Positions 1-7,298 of a stretch of 38,395 nucleotides of DNA are shown here, piece after piece. A model generated the notes under the pieces. That model had not been told where the DNA came from. It did not search any database and worked only from the letters and a program-made list of their open reading frames with translations. Numbering within the stretch: the first letter of the stretch is position 1; the number at the start of each line of letters is the position of its first letter. A program made the translations under genes and the position numbers. Source of the DNA: Bacteroidales bacterium (lineage in GTDB: Bacteria > Bacteroidota > Bacteroidia > Bacteroidales > WCHB1-69); contig JAFVNW010000008.1 in NCBI GenBank assembly GCA_017506175.1, forward strand, positions 1-38,395, in the 5' to 3' direction.

Positions 1-1085
1 ACTCTTGAAAAAACATCAAATGGATTTCCGTCATATATCGCCAAATCTCCGTCCTTGCCCGTTTTTATACTGCCCAGGCGGTGGTCCACACGGCATATTT
101 TCGCGGCGTCAATGGTTATTGCCCGCAAAGCGTCGTATTCGCTTAACCCTTCCTTTGCCGCCAATGCGGCGCAAAGGGGAAGGTATTGTATACGGGATAC
201 GGGGTGGTCTGTGGTTATTGCCACGGTAACGCCATGCTTGCGCAAAACTCCCGAAGTCTTAAAATCCAACTGGCTTACCTCTTTTTTGTTTCGGGATGCA
301 AGGGAGGGACCCACGATTGCGGGGAAGCCGGATGCGGCTATCTCTTTTGCAATAAGATGTCCTTCGGTGCAGTGGTCCAAGGTTACGGAAATTCCGAATT
401 CCTTTGCTATACGTATTACCGTCAGTATATCGTCCGCACGGTGAACGTGGGCTTTGAGAGGTATTTTGCCTTCAAAAAGCGGGCGGTAGCATTCGTATCT
501 GAAGTCTTTTTCACCGTTTTTTTCCAAATAGTTTTTTGCGTTAAAAAGCTCTTCTCGTATCACGGCGGCGGTTCCCATTCGGGTGGAGGGGGTATTTCCG
601 TTGGAGCCGTAGTTGTTCATAGGGTTTTCTCCCAGCGCCACCTTTATAGCGGCGGGAAACAGAACTATCATTTCATCAATACATCTGCCCGCGGTTTTTA
701 TAAATCCAAACTGACCGCCCACGGGGTTTGCGCTTCCGGGTCCTGCCATTACCCCCGTTATACCTACAGCCAACGCATTGTGAAACGCGCTGTCCATAGG
801 GTTTATTCCGTCAATTCCCCGTATCCACGGGGTAACGGGGGTAGTGCCTTCGTTGCTTTCGTCGTTTAATGCTGTGCTCTTTTCCTCCGCAATGCCCAAA
901 TGGCTGTGGGCATCTATAAATCCCGGGTATATCCGCAGGTTTGTCGCATCCAACACCCGCATATTTTCGTCGGGGGATATATTTTCGCTTATTTTTTCAA
1001 TAATTCCGTTTTTTATAAGCAGGTCCGCTTTTACGGGAAACTTGCTTTCCATAGTATAAATAGTGCCGTTTTTAATTAAAAGCAT
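1..1085 (-). CDS. Amidohydrolase (imidazolonepropionase/dihydroorotase-like superfamily), C-terminus off the window
   Basis: About 361 residues are visible, reading from 1085 to the left edge with no stop, so the C-terminus is missing. The start is fixed by an AAGGAGG ribosome binding site at 1094-1100, 8 nt before the ATG. The chain begins with the small beta-sandwich segment typical of these enzymes (MLLIKNGTIYTMES), followed by the metal-binding DAHSH motif (His60 and His62), a later KAHVHRADD histidine, a LDHCTEGH histidine and a TTDHP aspartate. That is the full metal-ligand set of a metal-dependent hydrolase. The substrate cannot be told from sequence. Related Clostridia proteins are annotated only as amidohydrolases of the COG1228 kind. 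It belongs to the Firmicute part of the window, is a cytosolic enzyme (no signal peptide), and is divergent from the small peptide gene at 1165. Confidence 0.85.
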   Translation of the reverse strand, partial: MLLIKNGTIYTMESKFPVKADLLIKNGIIEKISENISPDENMRVLDATNLRIYPGFIDAHSHLGIAEEKSTALNDESNEGTTPVTPWIRGIDGINPMDSAFHNALAVGITGVMAGPGSANPVGGQFGFIKTAGRCIDEMIVLFPAAIKVALGENPMNNYGSNGNTPSTRMGTAAVIREELFNAKNYLEKNGEKDFRYECYRPLFEGKIPLKAHVHRADDILTVIRIAKEFGISVTLDHCTEGHLIAKEIAASGFPAIVGPSLASRNKKEVSQLDFKTSGVLRKHGVTVAITTDHPVSRIQYLPLCAALAAKEGLSEYDALRAITIDAAKICRVDHRLGSIKTGKDGDLAIYDGNPFDVFSR

Positions 1086-1164
1086 ATGTTTTGCCTCCTT
1101 TACGAATAGTCTTTGCTTAATCAGGTAAAACTATTCCCGAGCATTTATCAAGGGGGTGAAAAAT

Positions 1165-1281
1165 ATGGATTACAACCAGAACAACAAGAGCCAGAACAAC
1201 AAGAACCAGAATAACAACCAGAACAGCGAAAACAATAAGAACCAGAACAACAAGCAGAACAAAGATAACAAAAACAAGTAA
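1165..1281 (+). CDS. Small Asn/Gln/Lys-rich peptide, 38 aa
   Basis: A 38-codon reading frame starts at an ATG placed 6 nt after a strong AGGGGGTG ribosome binding site (1151-1158) and ends in TAA just before an intrinsic terminator (1293-1329). Good initiation signal plus terminator makes a real gene likely despite the size. After MDY the protein is almost entirely N, Q and K, with a few S, E and D, arranged as loose repeats of the form NQNNK. It has no hydrophobic segment, cysteine or recognisable domain. Its composition and size recall small hydrophilic proteins of spore-forming Clostridia, but I cannot assign it to a known family. Function unknown. Confidence 0.6.
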   Translation: MDYNQNNKSQNNKNQNNNQNSENNKNQNNKQNKDNKNK

Positions 1282-1292
1282 GCGCGTTTTAT

Positions 1293-1329
1293 AAAAAATG
1301 CTCCGCAGTTAAAAGCGGAGTATTTTTTT
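1293..1329. terminator. Intrinsic terminator after the small peptide gene
   Basis: The stem CTCCGC / GCGGAG is flanked by an A-run on the left and a T-run on the right, which extend the pairing and make it potentially bidirectional. It lies 12 nt after the stop of the 38-aa gene. Confidence 0.85.
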
Positions 1330-1332
1330 GTC

Positions 1333-1365
1333 GGGGTCCCCGAGAAGCCATAAGGCTTCTTGGGG
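1333..1365. repeat. Overlapping inverted repeats between terminator and uraA promoter
   Basis: CGGGGTCCCCG (1333-1342) is a small palindrome. Its CCCC also starts a second, longer hairpin: CCCCGAGAAGCC (1338-1349), loop ATAA, GGCTTCTTGGGG (1354-1365), twelve pairs with one G-T. The two cannot form together. No T-run follows. It lies upstream of the likely uraA promoter, so it is not obviously part of the uraA leader. Role unknown. Confidence 0.5.
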
Positions 1366-1455
1366 TGATTGTATCTGCCTGAAAAAACAAAAGTTTGGGT
1401 GTTTATGTGCAAAATGCCGTTTTTACTATATTTTGAAGAAATTTGTAATAAATTG

Positions 1456-1485
1456 TTTACAAATGCGTATATGTTGTGGTAGAAT
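1456..1485 (+). promoter_or_regulatory. Putative sigma-70-type promoter for uraA-upp
   Basis: TTTACA (1456-1461), 18-nt spacer, TAGAAT (1480-1485), 60 nt before the uraA start. The match is moderate. No convincing PyrR-binding loop was seen in the short leader. Confidence 0.5.
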
Positions 1486-1545
1486 ATCACCAGCAAATAT
1501 CTTTACAGTCCTGCGTAAAATAAATTCAAAGGAAGAAAAAAGATT

Positions 1546-2949
1546 ATGGAAAACAAACTTGTCTACGGTATTCACGACAAACCGAAATTCGGCAGTATGC
1601 TTATCTTTGCGTTCCAGCAAGTGCTTGCCATTCTCGCCGCCACCATTCTGGTTCCCGCTATTATCGGTAACGGTATGAGCCAGTCCGCCGCCCTCTTCGG
1701 CGCAGGTGTCGGCACAATCGTTTATCAGCTCTTTACCAAGTTCCGCAGCCCCGTATTTCTGGGCTCCTCTTTCGCCTTTATCGGCTCAATGCTTGCCGCT
1801 TTCGGCGGTGCCGCTTCCGCTTCCGCAGGCTATGCGGGTCTTATTGTCGGTGCGGTATTTGCAGGTCTCGTTTACGTGGCTATTGCAATCGTCGTTAAGT
1901 TTGCAGGCGTTGCCTGGATAAACAAGCTTATGCCCACTGTGGTTATCGGCCCCACCGTCGCTCTTATCGGTCTTTCTCTCGCTGTTAATGCGGTAGGCGA
2001 TCTCACCACCGGCAAGGTAATGGTTGAAAAGGTTGAGCAGGTCATTCAGGACGGCGCTATAGTTGAACAAACCACTATGGTTTCCGGCTGCAGTCCTTAC
2101 GTTGCCTTGGTATGCGGTCTTGTTACCTTGTTCTCAATCTTTGCTCTTTCTGTTTACGGCAAAAAGATGGCAAAGCTTATTCCCTTTGTGCTGGGTATCC
2201 TCATTGGTTACGTAGTTGCTTCCGTCTTCACCGTTATCGGTATCGCAACAGATAACGTAGCACTTCAGGTCATCAACTTTGCCGCTTTCAAGGATATGCA
2301 GATCTTTGCAATTCCCGATTTCACGTTTATTGAAGCATTCAAGGGCGTTAAGGATATTGACGGCTCCTTTATCGCTACTATCGCAGTAGCTTACGTTCCC
2401 GTTGCTTTCGTAGTATTTGCAGAACATATAGCAGACCATAAGAACCTTTCCTCTATTATCGGACAAGATCTGCTTGAAAATCCCGGTCTGCACCGCACCT
2501 TGCTGGGTGACGGTGTCGGCTCCATGGCAGGCGCTTTCTTCGGCGGATGCCCCAACACTACTTACGGTGAATCCGTTGGCTGTGTAGCTATTACCCGTAA
2601 CGCATCGGTAGTTACTATTACCACCGCTGCAATTATGAGCATAGTTATCTCCTTCTTCGGCCCCTTCGTTACCTTCCTTTCTTCTATTCCCAACTGTGTA
2701 ATGGGCGGCGTTTGCGTGGCTCTTTACGGCTTTATCGCAGTTTCCGGTCTTAAAATGATCCAGAAGGTAGACCTTAACGAAAGTTCAAACCTCTTTGTGG
2801 TTTCTTCTATCCTCATTCCCGGTATCGGCGGACTCAGCGTTTCCTTCGGCAAGGTAACTATTACCACCATTGCTTGCGCGCTTATTCTCGGTATCGTTAC
2901 CAACATTCTTTTGAATAAGCTGGGCAAAAACAAAAAAACGGAGAAATAA
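1546..2949 (+). CDS. uraA: Uracil permease (nucleobase:cation symporter-2 family)
   Basis: This 467-residue, strongly hydrophobic protein has the usual NCS2 length and about 14 membrane segments. It carries the family signature running from FAEHIADHKNLS through LLGDGVGSMAGAFFGG to NTTYGESVG. The two glutamates in AEH and YGES correspond to the residues that bind uracil in E. coli UraA. It imports uracil across the cytoplasmic membrane by proton symport. The start is preceded by AAAGGAAG at 1528-1535. It is followed after 2 nt by upp, which converts the imported uracil to UMP, so the pair forms a pyrimidine salvage operon. Specificity for uracil rather than xanthine is supported by this neighbour. 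Codon use and ribosome binding sites are Firmicute-like. Confidence 0.93.
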   Translation: MENKLVYGIHDKPKFGSMLIFAFQQVLAILAATILVPAIIGNGMSQSAALFGAGVGTIVYQLFTKFRSPVFLGSSFAFIGSMLAAFGGAASASAGYAGLIVGAVFAGLVYVAIAIVVKFAGVAWINKLMPTVVIGPTVALIGLSLAVNAVGDLTTGKVMVEKVEQVIQDGAIVEQTTMVSGCSPYVALVCGLVTLFSIFALSVYGKKMAKLIPFVLGILIGYVVASVFTVIGIATDNVALQVINFAAFKDMQIFAIPDFTFIEAFKGVKDIDGSFIATIAVAYVPVAFVVFAEHIADHKNLSSIIGQDLLENPGLHRTLLGDGVGSMAGAFFGGCPNTTYGESVGCVAITRNASVVTITTAAIMSIVISFFGPFVTFLSSIPNCVMGGVCVALYGFIAVSGLKMIQKVDLNESSNLFVVSSILIPGIGGLSVSFGKVTITTIACALILGIVTNILLNKLGKNKKTEK

Positions 2950-2951
2950 TA

Positions 2952-3593
2952 ATGAAAAATTATGATAACGTGGTCATTTTCGACCATCCCCTTATAAGAC
3001 ACAAAATAGCCATCCTCCGCGATGAGAAGACCAGTATGAAGGAATTCCGCGAACTGGTTGAGGAAATAACCACCCTTATGACATACGAAAGCCTTAAGGA
3101 CGGCGTTCCCACCACTGAGGTTGAGGTTAAGACCCCTCTGGAAACCTGCACACAGCAGGTAGTAATGGATAATTCCATAGTTATCGTTCCCATCCTCCGC
3201 GCAGGACTGGGTATGGTAAACGGCATACACGTTTTGTTCCCCTCTGCCCGTGTGGGACATATCGGTATGTACCGTAATGAAGAGACTCTTGAGCCTTGCG
3301 AATATTACTGCAAGCTTCCCAAGGATATAGACGATAAGCTGGTACTGCTTGTTGACCCTATGCTGGCAACCGGCGGCAGCGCTTGCGATGCTATCAACCT
3401 GCTCAAAAATCACGGCTGCAAGCACATTAAGTTTATGGCCATTATCGGCGCACCCGAGGGCGTTTCCAAGGTTGCGGAAGCTCATCCGGACGTAAATATT
3501 TACGTTTCCACACTGGACAGATGCCTTAATGAAAACGGATATATTCTTCCCGGCCTGGGCGATGCGGGCGACAGACTCTTCGGAACGAAATAA
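2952..3593 (+). CDS. upp: Uracil phosphoribosyltransferase
   Basis: Catalyses uracil + PRPP to UMP + PPi in pyrimidine salvage. At 213 residues it has the standard length. The PRPP-binding loop [11 protein letters not shown] is present, as is the uracil-binding C-terminus containing [13 protein letters not shown]. The start follows uraA by 2 nt, with GGAG at 2940-2943 inside the uraA end as ribosome binding site, so the genes are co-transcribed and probably translationally coupled. An intrinsic terminator follows directly at 3606-3641. Confidence 0.96.
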   Translation: MKNYDNVVIFDHPLIRHKIAILRDEKTSMKEFRELVEEITTLMTYESLKDGVPTTEVEVKTPLETCTQQVVMDNSIVIVPILRAGLGMVNGIHVLFPSARVGHIGMYRNEETLEPCEYYCKLPKDIDDKLVLLVDPMLATGGSACDAINLLKNHGCKHIKFMAIIGAPEGVSKVAEAHPDVNIYVSTLDRCLNENGYILPGLGDAGDRLFGTK

Positions 3594-3605
3594 AATATTC
3601 TTTCA

Positions 3606-3641
3606 AAAACTCCCGTTTTGTTTTACACAAACGGGAGTTTT
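3606..3641 (+). terminator. Intrinsic terminator of uraA-upp
   Basis: Perfect 13-bp arms AAAACTCCCGTTT (3606-3618) and AAACGGGAGTTTT (3629-3641) around a 10-nt loop, starting 12 nt after the upp stop. Confidence 0.9.
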
Positions 3642-3644
3642 GTG

Positions 3645-3673
3645 TTGCTATTGGGTTTTCGGTATGTTATAAT
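3645..3673 (+). promoter_or_regulatory. Sigma-70-type promoter with extended -10
   Basis: TTGCTA (3645-3650), 17-nt spacer, TATAAT (3668-3673) preceded by TG two bases before. This perfect -10 box is typical of Firmicutes and is unlike the TAnnTTTG promoters used to the right of the join. Confidence 0.75.
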
Positions 3674-3703
3674 ATTTTCATAAATAAAAACGGAGGGTTT
3701 ATT

Positions 3704-4054
3704 ATGTTAAAAAAGATTATCATATCTGTACTTATTCTGGCATTATGCTTTGCGTTCGTTTCCTGTGATTCGCAGCCTGCGGATCAAAGCACTCCTTCTA
3801 CCAATGAAAGCACAAAAGAAGAAAGCCAAGCAGAAGAAAATAACAATCAGACAGAGGAAAGTAAAAACGATATTGTTAAGGATACTATTCCTCCCGCTTT
3901 TATTGATGCGAATGACGGTGTTTTGCCCGCTGTTACTCACAACGCAGGTGAGCAGCCCGATTTGATTTCCGGCATTATTGCAAGAGATAATATTACTCCC
4001 GATGAAGAGGTAGTTATTTCTGTTTCCGATGATGGCGGTTATGATGCAAGTGTC
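3704..4054 (+). CDS. Secreted lipoprotein, N-terminal fragment cut at the chimeric join
   Basis: About 117 residues survive. The start follows GGAGGG (3692-3697). A lipoprotein signal peptide with lipobox FVSC puts the acylated cysteine at residue 21. A Ser/Glu/Asn/Gln-rich linker follows (about residues 22-60), then the beginning of a beta-sandwich domain ([16 protein letters not shown] ... DDGGYD) resembling bacterial immunoglobulin-like domains. The frame then runs without a stop into the middle of the cytoplasmic ATPase EttA. A surface lipoprotein fused to half an ABC-F protein is not plausible, so the natural C-terminus is considered lost. Function unknown. The gene belongs to the Firmicute genome. 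Confidence 0.7.
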
Positions 4055-4060
4055 ACCAAC
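4048..4060. other. Junction between Firmicute-like and Bacteroidales-like sequence
   Basis: The lipoprotein reading frame changes to EttA at about 4,052-4,060, where the ABC-F signature PTNHLD should read. The Pro codon is replaced by Val, and Thr-Asn-His-Leu-Asp follows in register. Everything left of it has Shine-Dalgarno sites and sigma-70 promoters. Everything right of it has TAnnTTTG promoters and none of those sites. No transposon end, tRNA or integrase marks the boundary. Confidence 0.85.
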
Positions 4061-5152
4061 CACCTCGACGCCGAGTCAGTGCAATGGCTGGAAATGCACT
4101 TGCACCAATACCAAGGTACCGTCATCGCCGTTACCCACGACCGCTATTTCCTGGACAACGTTGCCGGCTGGATTCTTGAACTCGACCGAGGCGAAGGAAT
4201 CCCGTGGCAAGGCAACTACTCTTCCTGGTTGCAACAAAAAACCAACCGCCTGGCGTTGGAGGAAAAGCAGGAATCCAAACGCATGAAGACGTTGGAACGC
4301 GAATTGGAGTGGGTGCGAATGGCCCCGAAAGCCCGACAAGCCAAATCGAAAGCACGTTTGAACGCTTACGACAGATTGTTGAACGAAGACATCAAGGAGA
4401 AGGAAGAAAAACTCCAGATTTTCATTCCAAACGGACCGCGACTTGGTACGAAGGTCATTGAAGCACAACATGTTGCAAAAGCATACGGCGACAAGTTGCT
4501 GTTTGATGACCTCAACTTCACTCTGCCGCCCAATGGCATAGTCGGAGTCATCGGGCCGAACGGTGCCGGCAAGACCACGCTCTTCCGACTGATTATGGGT
4601 TTGGAAAAGCCCGACAGCGGCACTTTTGAAGTGGGTGAAACCGTGAAAATCGGATATGTTGACCAACAACATGCTGATATCGACCCCGAAAAGACCGTTT
4701 GGGAAGTGATTTCAGAGGGGAACGAGCAGATGATGTTGGGTGGCCGGCTCATCAACTCCCGCGCCTACGTCTCCCGTTTCAATTTCAGCGGCACCGACCA
4801 AGGGAAGAAGGCCGGCGTGTTGTCGGGCGGTGAACGCAACCGTATGCACCTCGCACTCACCTTGAAATCGGAGGCCAATGTGCTGCTTCTGGACGAACCA
4901 ACCAACGACATCGACGTGAACACGCTGCGCGCATTAGAAGAGGGTTTGGAAGATTTCGCTGGTTGCGCGGTGGTCATCTCGCACGACCGTTGGTTCCTCG
5001 ACCGCATCTGCACGCATATCCTCGCTTTCGAGGGCGACTCGCAGGTCTATTTCTTCGAAGGAAGCTATTCGGAGTACGAGGAAAACAAGAAAAAACGCCT
5101 CGGCAACGACGAGCCAACGCGGATTCGATACAAGAAATTGATGAAAGACTAA
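4055..5152 (+). CDS. ettA: Energy-dependent translational throttle protein EttA (ABC-F), 5'-truncated
   Basis: The 365 residues present correspond to EttA from the Walker B/D-loop region of its first ATPase domain ([13 protein letters not shown]) to the C-terminus. The first roughly 190 residues are missing at the join. Visible are the H-loop of domain 1 ([14 protein letters not shown]), the EttA hallmark [19 protein letters not shown], the interdomain linker with basic helices ([19 protein letters not shown]), and a complete second ATPase domain with Walker [10 protein letters not shown], signature LSGGERNR, Walker [10 protein letters not shown] and H-loop ISHDRWF. EttA binds the ribosomal E site and gates entry into elongation according to the ATP/ADP ratio. 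The family match is very close throughout. The gene is intact in its own genome as far as can be judged from the 3' part. Confidence 0.93.
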   Translation, partial: TNHLDAESVQWLEMHLHQYQGTVIAVTHDRYFLDNVAGWILELDRGEGIPWQGNYSSWLQQKTNRLALEEKQESKRMKTLERELEWVRMAPKARQAKSKARLNAYDRLLNEDIKEKEEKLQIFIPNGPRLGTKVIEAQHVAKAYGDKLLFDDLNFTLPPNGIVGVIGPNGAGKTTLFRLIMGLEKPDSGTFEVGETVKIGYVDQQHADIDPEKTVWEVISEGNEQMMLGGRLINSRAYVSRFNFSGTDQGKKAGVLSGGERNRMHLALTLKSEANVLLLDEPTNDIDVNTLRALEEGLEDFAGCAVVISHDRWFLDRICTHILAFEGDSQVYFFEGSYSEYEENKKKRLGNDEPTRIRYKKLMKD

Positions 5153-5212
5153 AACCCACACGGATAATAGAAAAGAAGAAGAGAATGGCGCAATAATTAG
5201 AAGAGTTTTGCG

Positions 5213-5220
5213 TACATTTG
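5213..5220 (+). promoter_or_regulatory. Bacteroidetes-type promoter (-7 TACATTTG)
   Basis: An exact match to the TAnnTTTG consensus of the primary sigma factor in this phylum, 23 nt before the likely ATG at 5244. It also argues against using the upstream TTG at 5208 as start. Confidence 0.65.
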
Positions 5221-5243
5221 CAGCCAATTTTCAAAATGAAGCA

Positions 5244-6032
5244 ATGAAGAAGATCTTGTTTGCCTCCATCCTGTTCATTATCGGGTTTCTGTTTCCGGCC
5301 AAAGCGCAGGAAAAAGCCGATATTGAATTGAAATACAACGCGATGGATACAGCGACTAACATGGTTTGGGCGAATGCGAACTTTGCGTGGCAATTTCCCT
5401 TCGGTACTTTGAAGGAGACTTTCAAATCCAACCTCAACATCGGAGTCGATCTTACCTATAAAACAGCCGGAAACTGGACTTTCAGCGTGGATTTCAACTA
5501 CTTGTTCGGCTCAAAAGTTCGTGACCAAAAGGCCATTCTGGGGCCGGACATGCTAACTTCCAATGGGGACTTGATTGACGGAAACGGTCAGAAAGCGACC
5601 ATCTATTTTGAAGGACGCTACTGGAATCTCAGCGGCGGATTCGGTAAAATCATCGATTTCGGCAAATGGCGCAACTCCGGCCTCTGGATCAAATTGAATT
5701 TCGGCTATTTTGAGCACAAAGTCCGCATCAACGACCCCGACAACCAGATTCCACAACTTTCAGGCGATTACAAGAAAGGATATGACCAACGCGCAGGCGG
5801 GTTCTGCATGTCACAATTTTTCGGCTACGTTTTTATGAGAAAAGTCCGCGTAGCAAGCTTTTTCGCCGGCATTGAAGTGTCTGAAATATGGACCAAAAGC
5901 AACCGAAACTACAATTTTCTCTTGATGGGAAAAGACGAAAGCAAAAAATTCAGCGTGCTAATCGGTCCCAAAATCGGCTGGATTATTCCTCTCTACGAAA
6001 AACGAAAAATCCAAACGCTTTACCATTACTAA
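5244..6032 (+). CDS. Outer-membrane beta-barrel-like protein with signal peptide
   Basis: 262 residues from the ATG at 5244. This start places a clean signal peptide (MKKILFASILFIIGFLFPAKAQ) at the N-terminus and sits just behind a TAnnTTTG promoter. The mature part alternates short beta-strand-like stretches with many aromatic residues and turns (NMVWANANFAWQFPFG, WTFSVDFNYLFGSK, YWNLSGGFGK, FFGYVFMRK), as in small outer-membrane barrels. No precise family is recognised. It is followed after 2 nt by waaA, so an envelope role linked to LPS is possible, but this is inference from position only. Confidence 0.7.
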   Translation: MKKILFASILFIIGFLFPAKAQEKADIELKYNAMDTATNMVWANANFAWQFPFGTLKETFKSNLNIGVDLTYKTAGNWTFSVDFNYLFGSKVRDQKAILGPDMLTSNGDLIDGNGQKATIYFEGRYWNLSGGFGKIIDFGKWRNSGLWIKLNFGYFEHKVRINDPDNQIPQLSGDYKKGYDQRAGGFCMSQFFGYVFMRKVRVASFFAGIEVSEIWTKSNRNYNFLLMGKDESKKFSVLIGPKIGWIIPLYEKRKIQTLYHY

Positions 6033-6034
6033 TT

Positions 6035-7270
6035 ATGCAAGTTCTATATAACATCTTTATCTACCTCTATTCCGCCGCGATTTCCGTGGCGGCATTGTTT
6101 TATAACAAAGCCAAATTATTGCATAGTGGTAGAAGGAAAATCTTTAACAATCTTGCGCAACAGTGTGATAACAAGCAGATTGTGTGGTTCCACTGTGCTT
6201 CTTTAGGTGAATACGAACAGGGTAAACCGCTCATCCAAAAATTTAGGGAGCAATACCCCGACCTGACCTTTTTGGTCACTTTCTTCTCGCCTTCCGGCTA
6301 TGAAGTGAAAAAAAACGACAAAGACATAGACATCCTCGCATACCTACCCTCGGATACGCCAAAGAATGCGAGGAAATTCATCCAGACTGTCAAGCCGAAA
6401 GCCGTCTTTTTCGTCAAGTATGAATATTGGTACAATTTTATAAACGAATTGTATATCAATAAAATACCCTTCTACTATCTTTCTGCAATTTTCCGTTCCA
6501 AGCAATATTTCTTCCAACCTTACGGAAGATGGTTCGCCGAACAACTGAAAAAATGCACCTACTTCTTCGTTCAAAACAAACTCTCACAGATTTTGCTGAA
6601 TCAGATTGACATAGAGCAAGTTGCTGTCACCGGCGACACACGCTTCGATCGCGTTTATCACATCGCGCAAAAAAATACTGAACTGGACTTCATGCGCGAA
6701 TTCAAACAGGACACAAAACTCATCATCGCAGGCAGCAGCTGGCAGCCGGACGAGGAACTTTTGAATAAAGTATTTGAAACTGCCAAAAATGACTACAAAA
6801 TCGTACTCGCTCCTCATCTAATTGATCCAGAGCATATTACATCAATCAAACAACTTTTTGGTAAAGAGAAAGTGGTTTGTTACACCCAAATAGAAGGCAA
6901 AAATTTGGCAGAGTACAACGTACTTATCATAGATACAATCGGCATTTTGAGAAAAATTTACAAGTATGCCGACATTGCCTACATAGGGGGGGCGTTTGGA
7001 ACCGGACTTCACAACACGCTGGAAGCCGCAGTGTTCGGAATCCCGTTGTTTTTCGGACCAGAGTATGACCATTTCAACGAAGCGGTGGAACTGGTCACCC
7101 GTAAAGGAGCATTCTCTATTGTTACGAGTGAAGAGATGATTATCAAACTGCGCGGCTTCAAAGCCAATCCAGATTATTACAAACAGACCTGCCAAATTTG
7201 TGCACAGTACGTACACGAAAATTTGGGCGCATGCGACAAAATCGCCGAATACATCCATTTGGAAAATTAA
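6035..7270 (+). CDS. waaA: 3-deoxy-D-manno-octulosonic acid (Kdo) transferase
   Basis: 411 residues from the ATG at 6035, a normal length for the family. A longer frame extends upstream, but this ATG begins with the membrane-anchoring helix expected of WaaA (YNIFIYLYSAAISVAALFY), and the upstream gene stops 2 nt earlier. The N-terminal domain contains WFHCASLGEYEQGKPL with the catalytic glutamate of the family. The C-terminal GT-B nucleotide-sugar domain has IAGSSWQPDEE and the Kdo-transferase motif YIGGAFGTGLHNTLEAAVFGIP. The enzyme transfers Kdo from CMP-Kdo to lipid A precursor on the inner face of the cytoplasmic membrane. It is probably co-transcribed with the barrel protein before it and priA after it (28-nt gap). 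Confidence 0.95.
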   Translation: MQVLYNIFIYLYSAAISVAALFYNKAKLLHSGRRKIFNNLAQQCDNKQIVWFHCASLGEYEQGKPLIQKFREQYPDLTFLVTFFSPSGYEVKKNDKDIDILAYLPSDTPKNARKFIQTVKPKAVFFVKYEYWYNFINELYINKIPFYYLSAIFRSKQYFFQPYGRWFAEQLKKCTYFFVQNKLSQILLNQIDIEQVAVTGDTRFDRVYHIAQKNTELDFMREFKQDTKLIIAGSSWQPDEELLNKVFETAKNDYKIVLAPHLIDPEHITSIKQLFGKEKVVCYTQIEGKNLAEYNVLIIDTIGILRKIYKYADIAYIGGAFGTGLHNTLEAAVFGIPLFFGPEYDHFNEAVELVTRKGAFSIVTSEEMIIKLRGFKANPDYYKQTCQICAQYVHENLGACDKIAEYIHLEN

Positions 7271-7298
7271 CACAGCTATTTGTTTATCAATTAGTTAA

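Noticed and set aside
3704-5152. One 482-residue lipoprotein-ATPase fusion gene
   Set aside because: The two parts belong to different compartments and different phyla; treated as a chimeric join.
6035-7270. Longer waaA start at 5888
   Set aside because: It would overlap most of the end of the barrel protein gene and put a hydrophilic extension before the membrane anchor.
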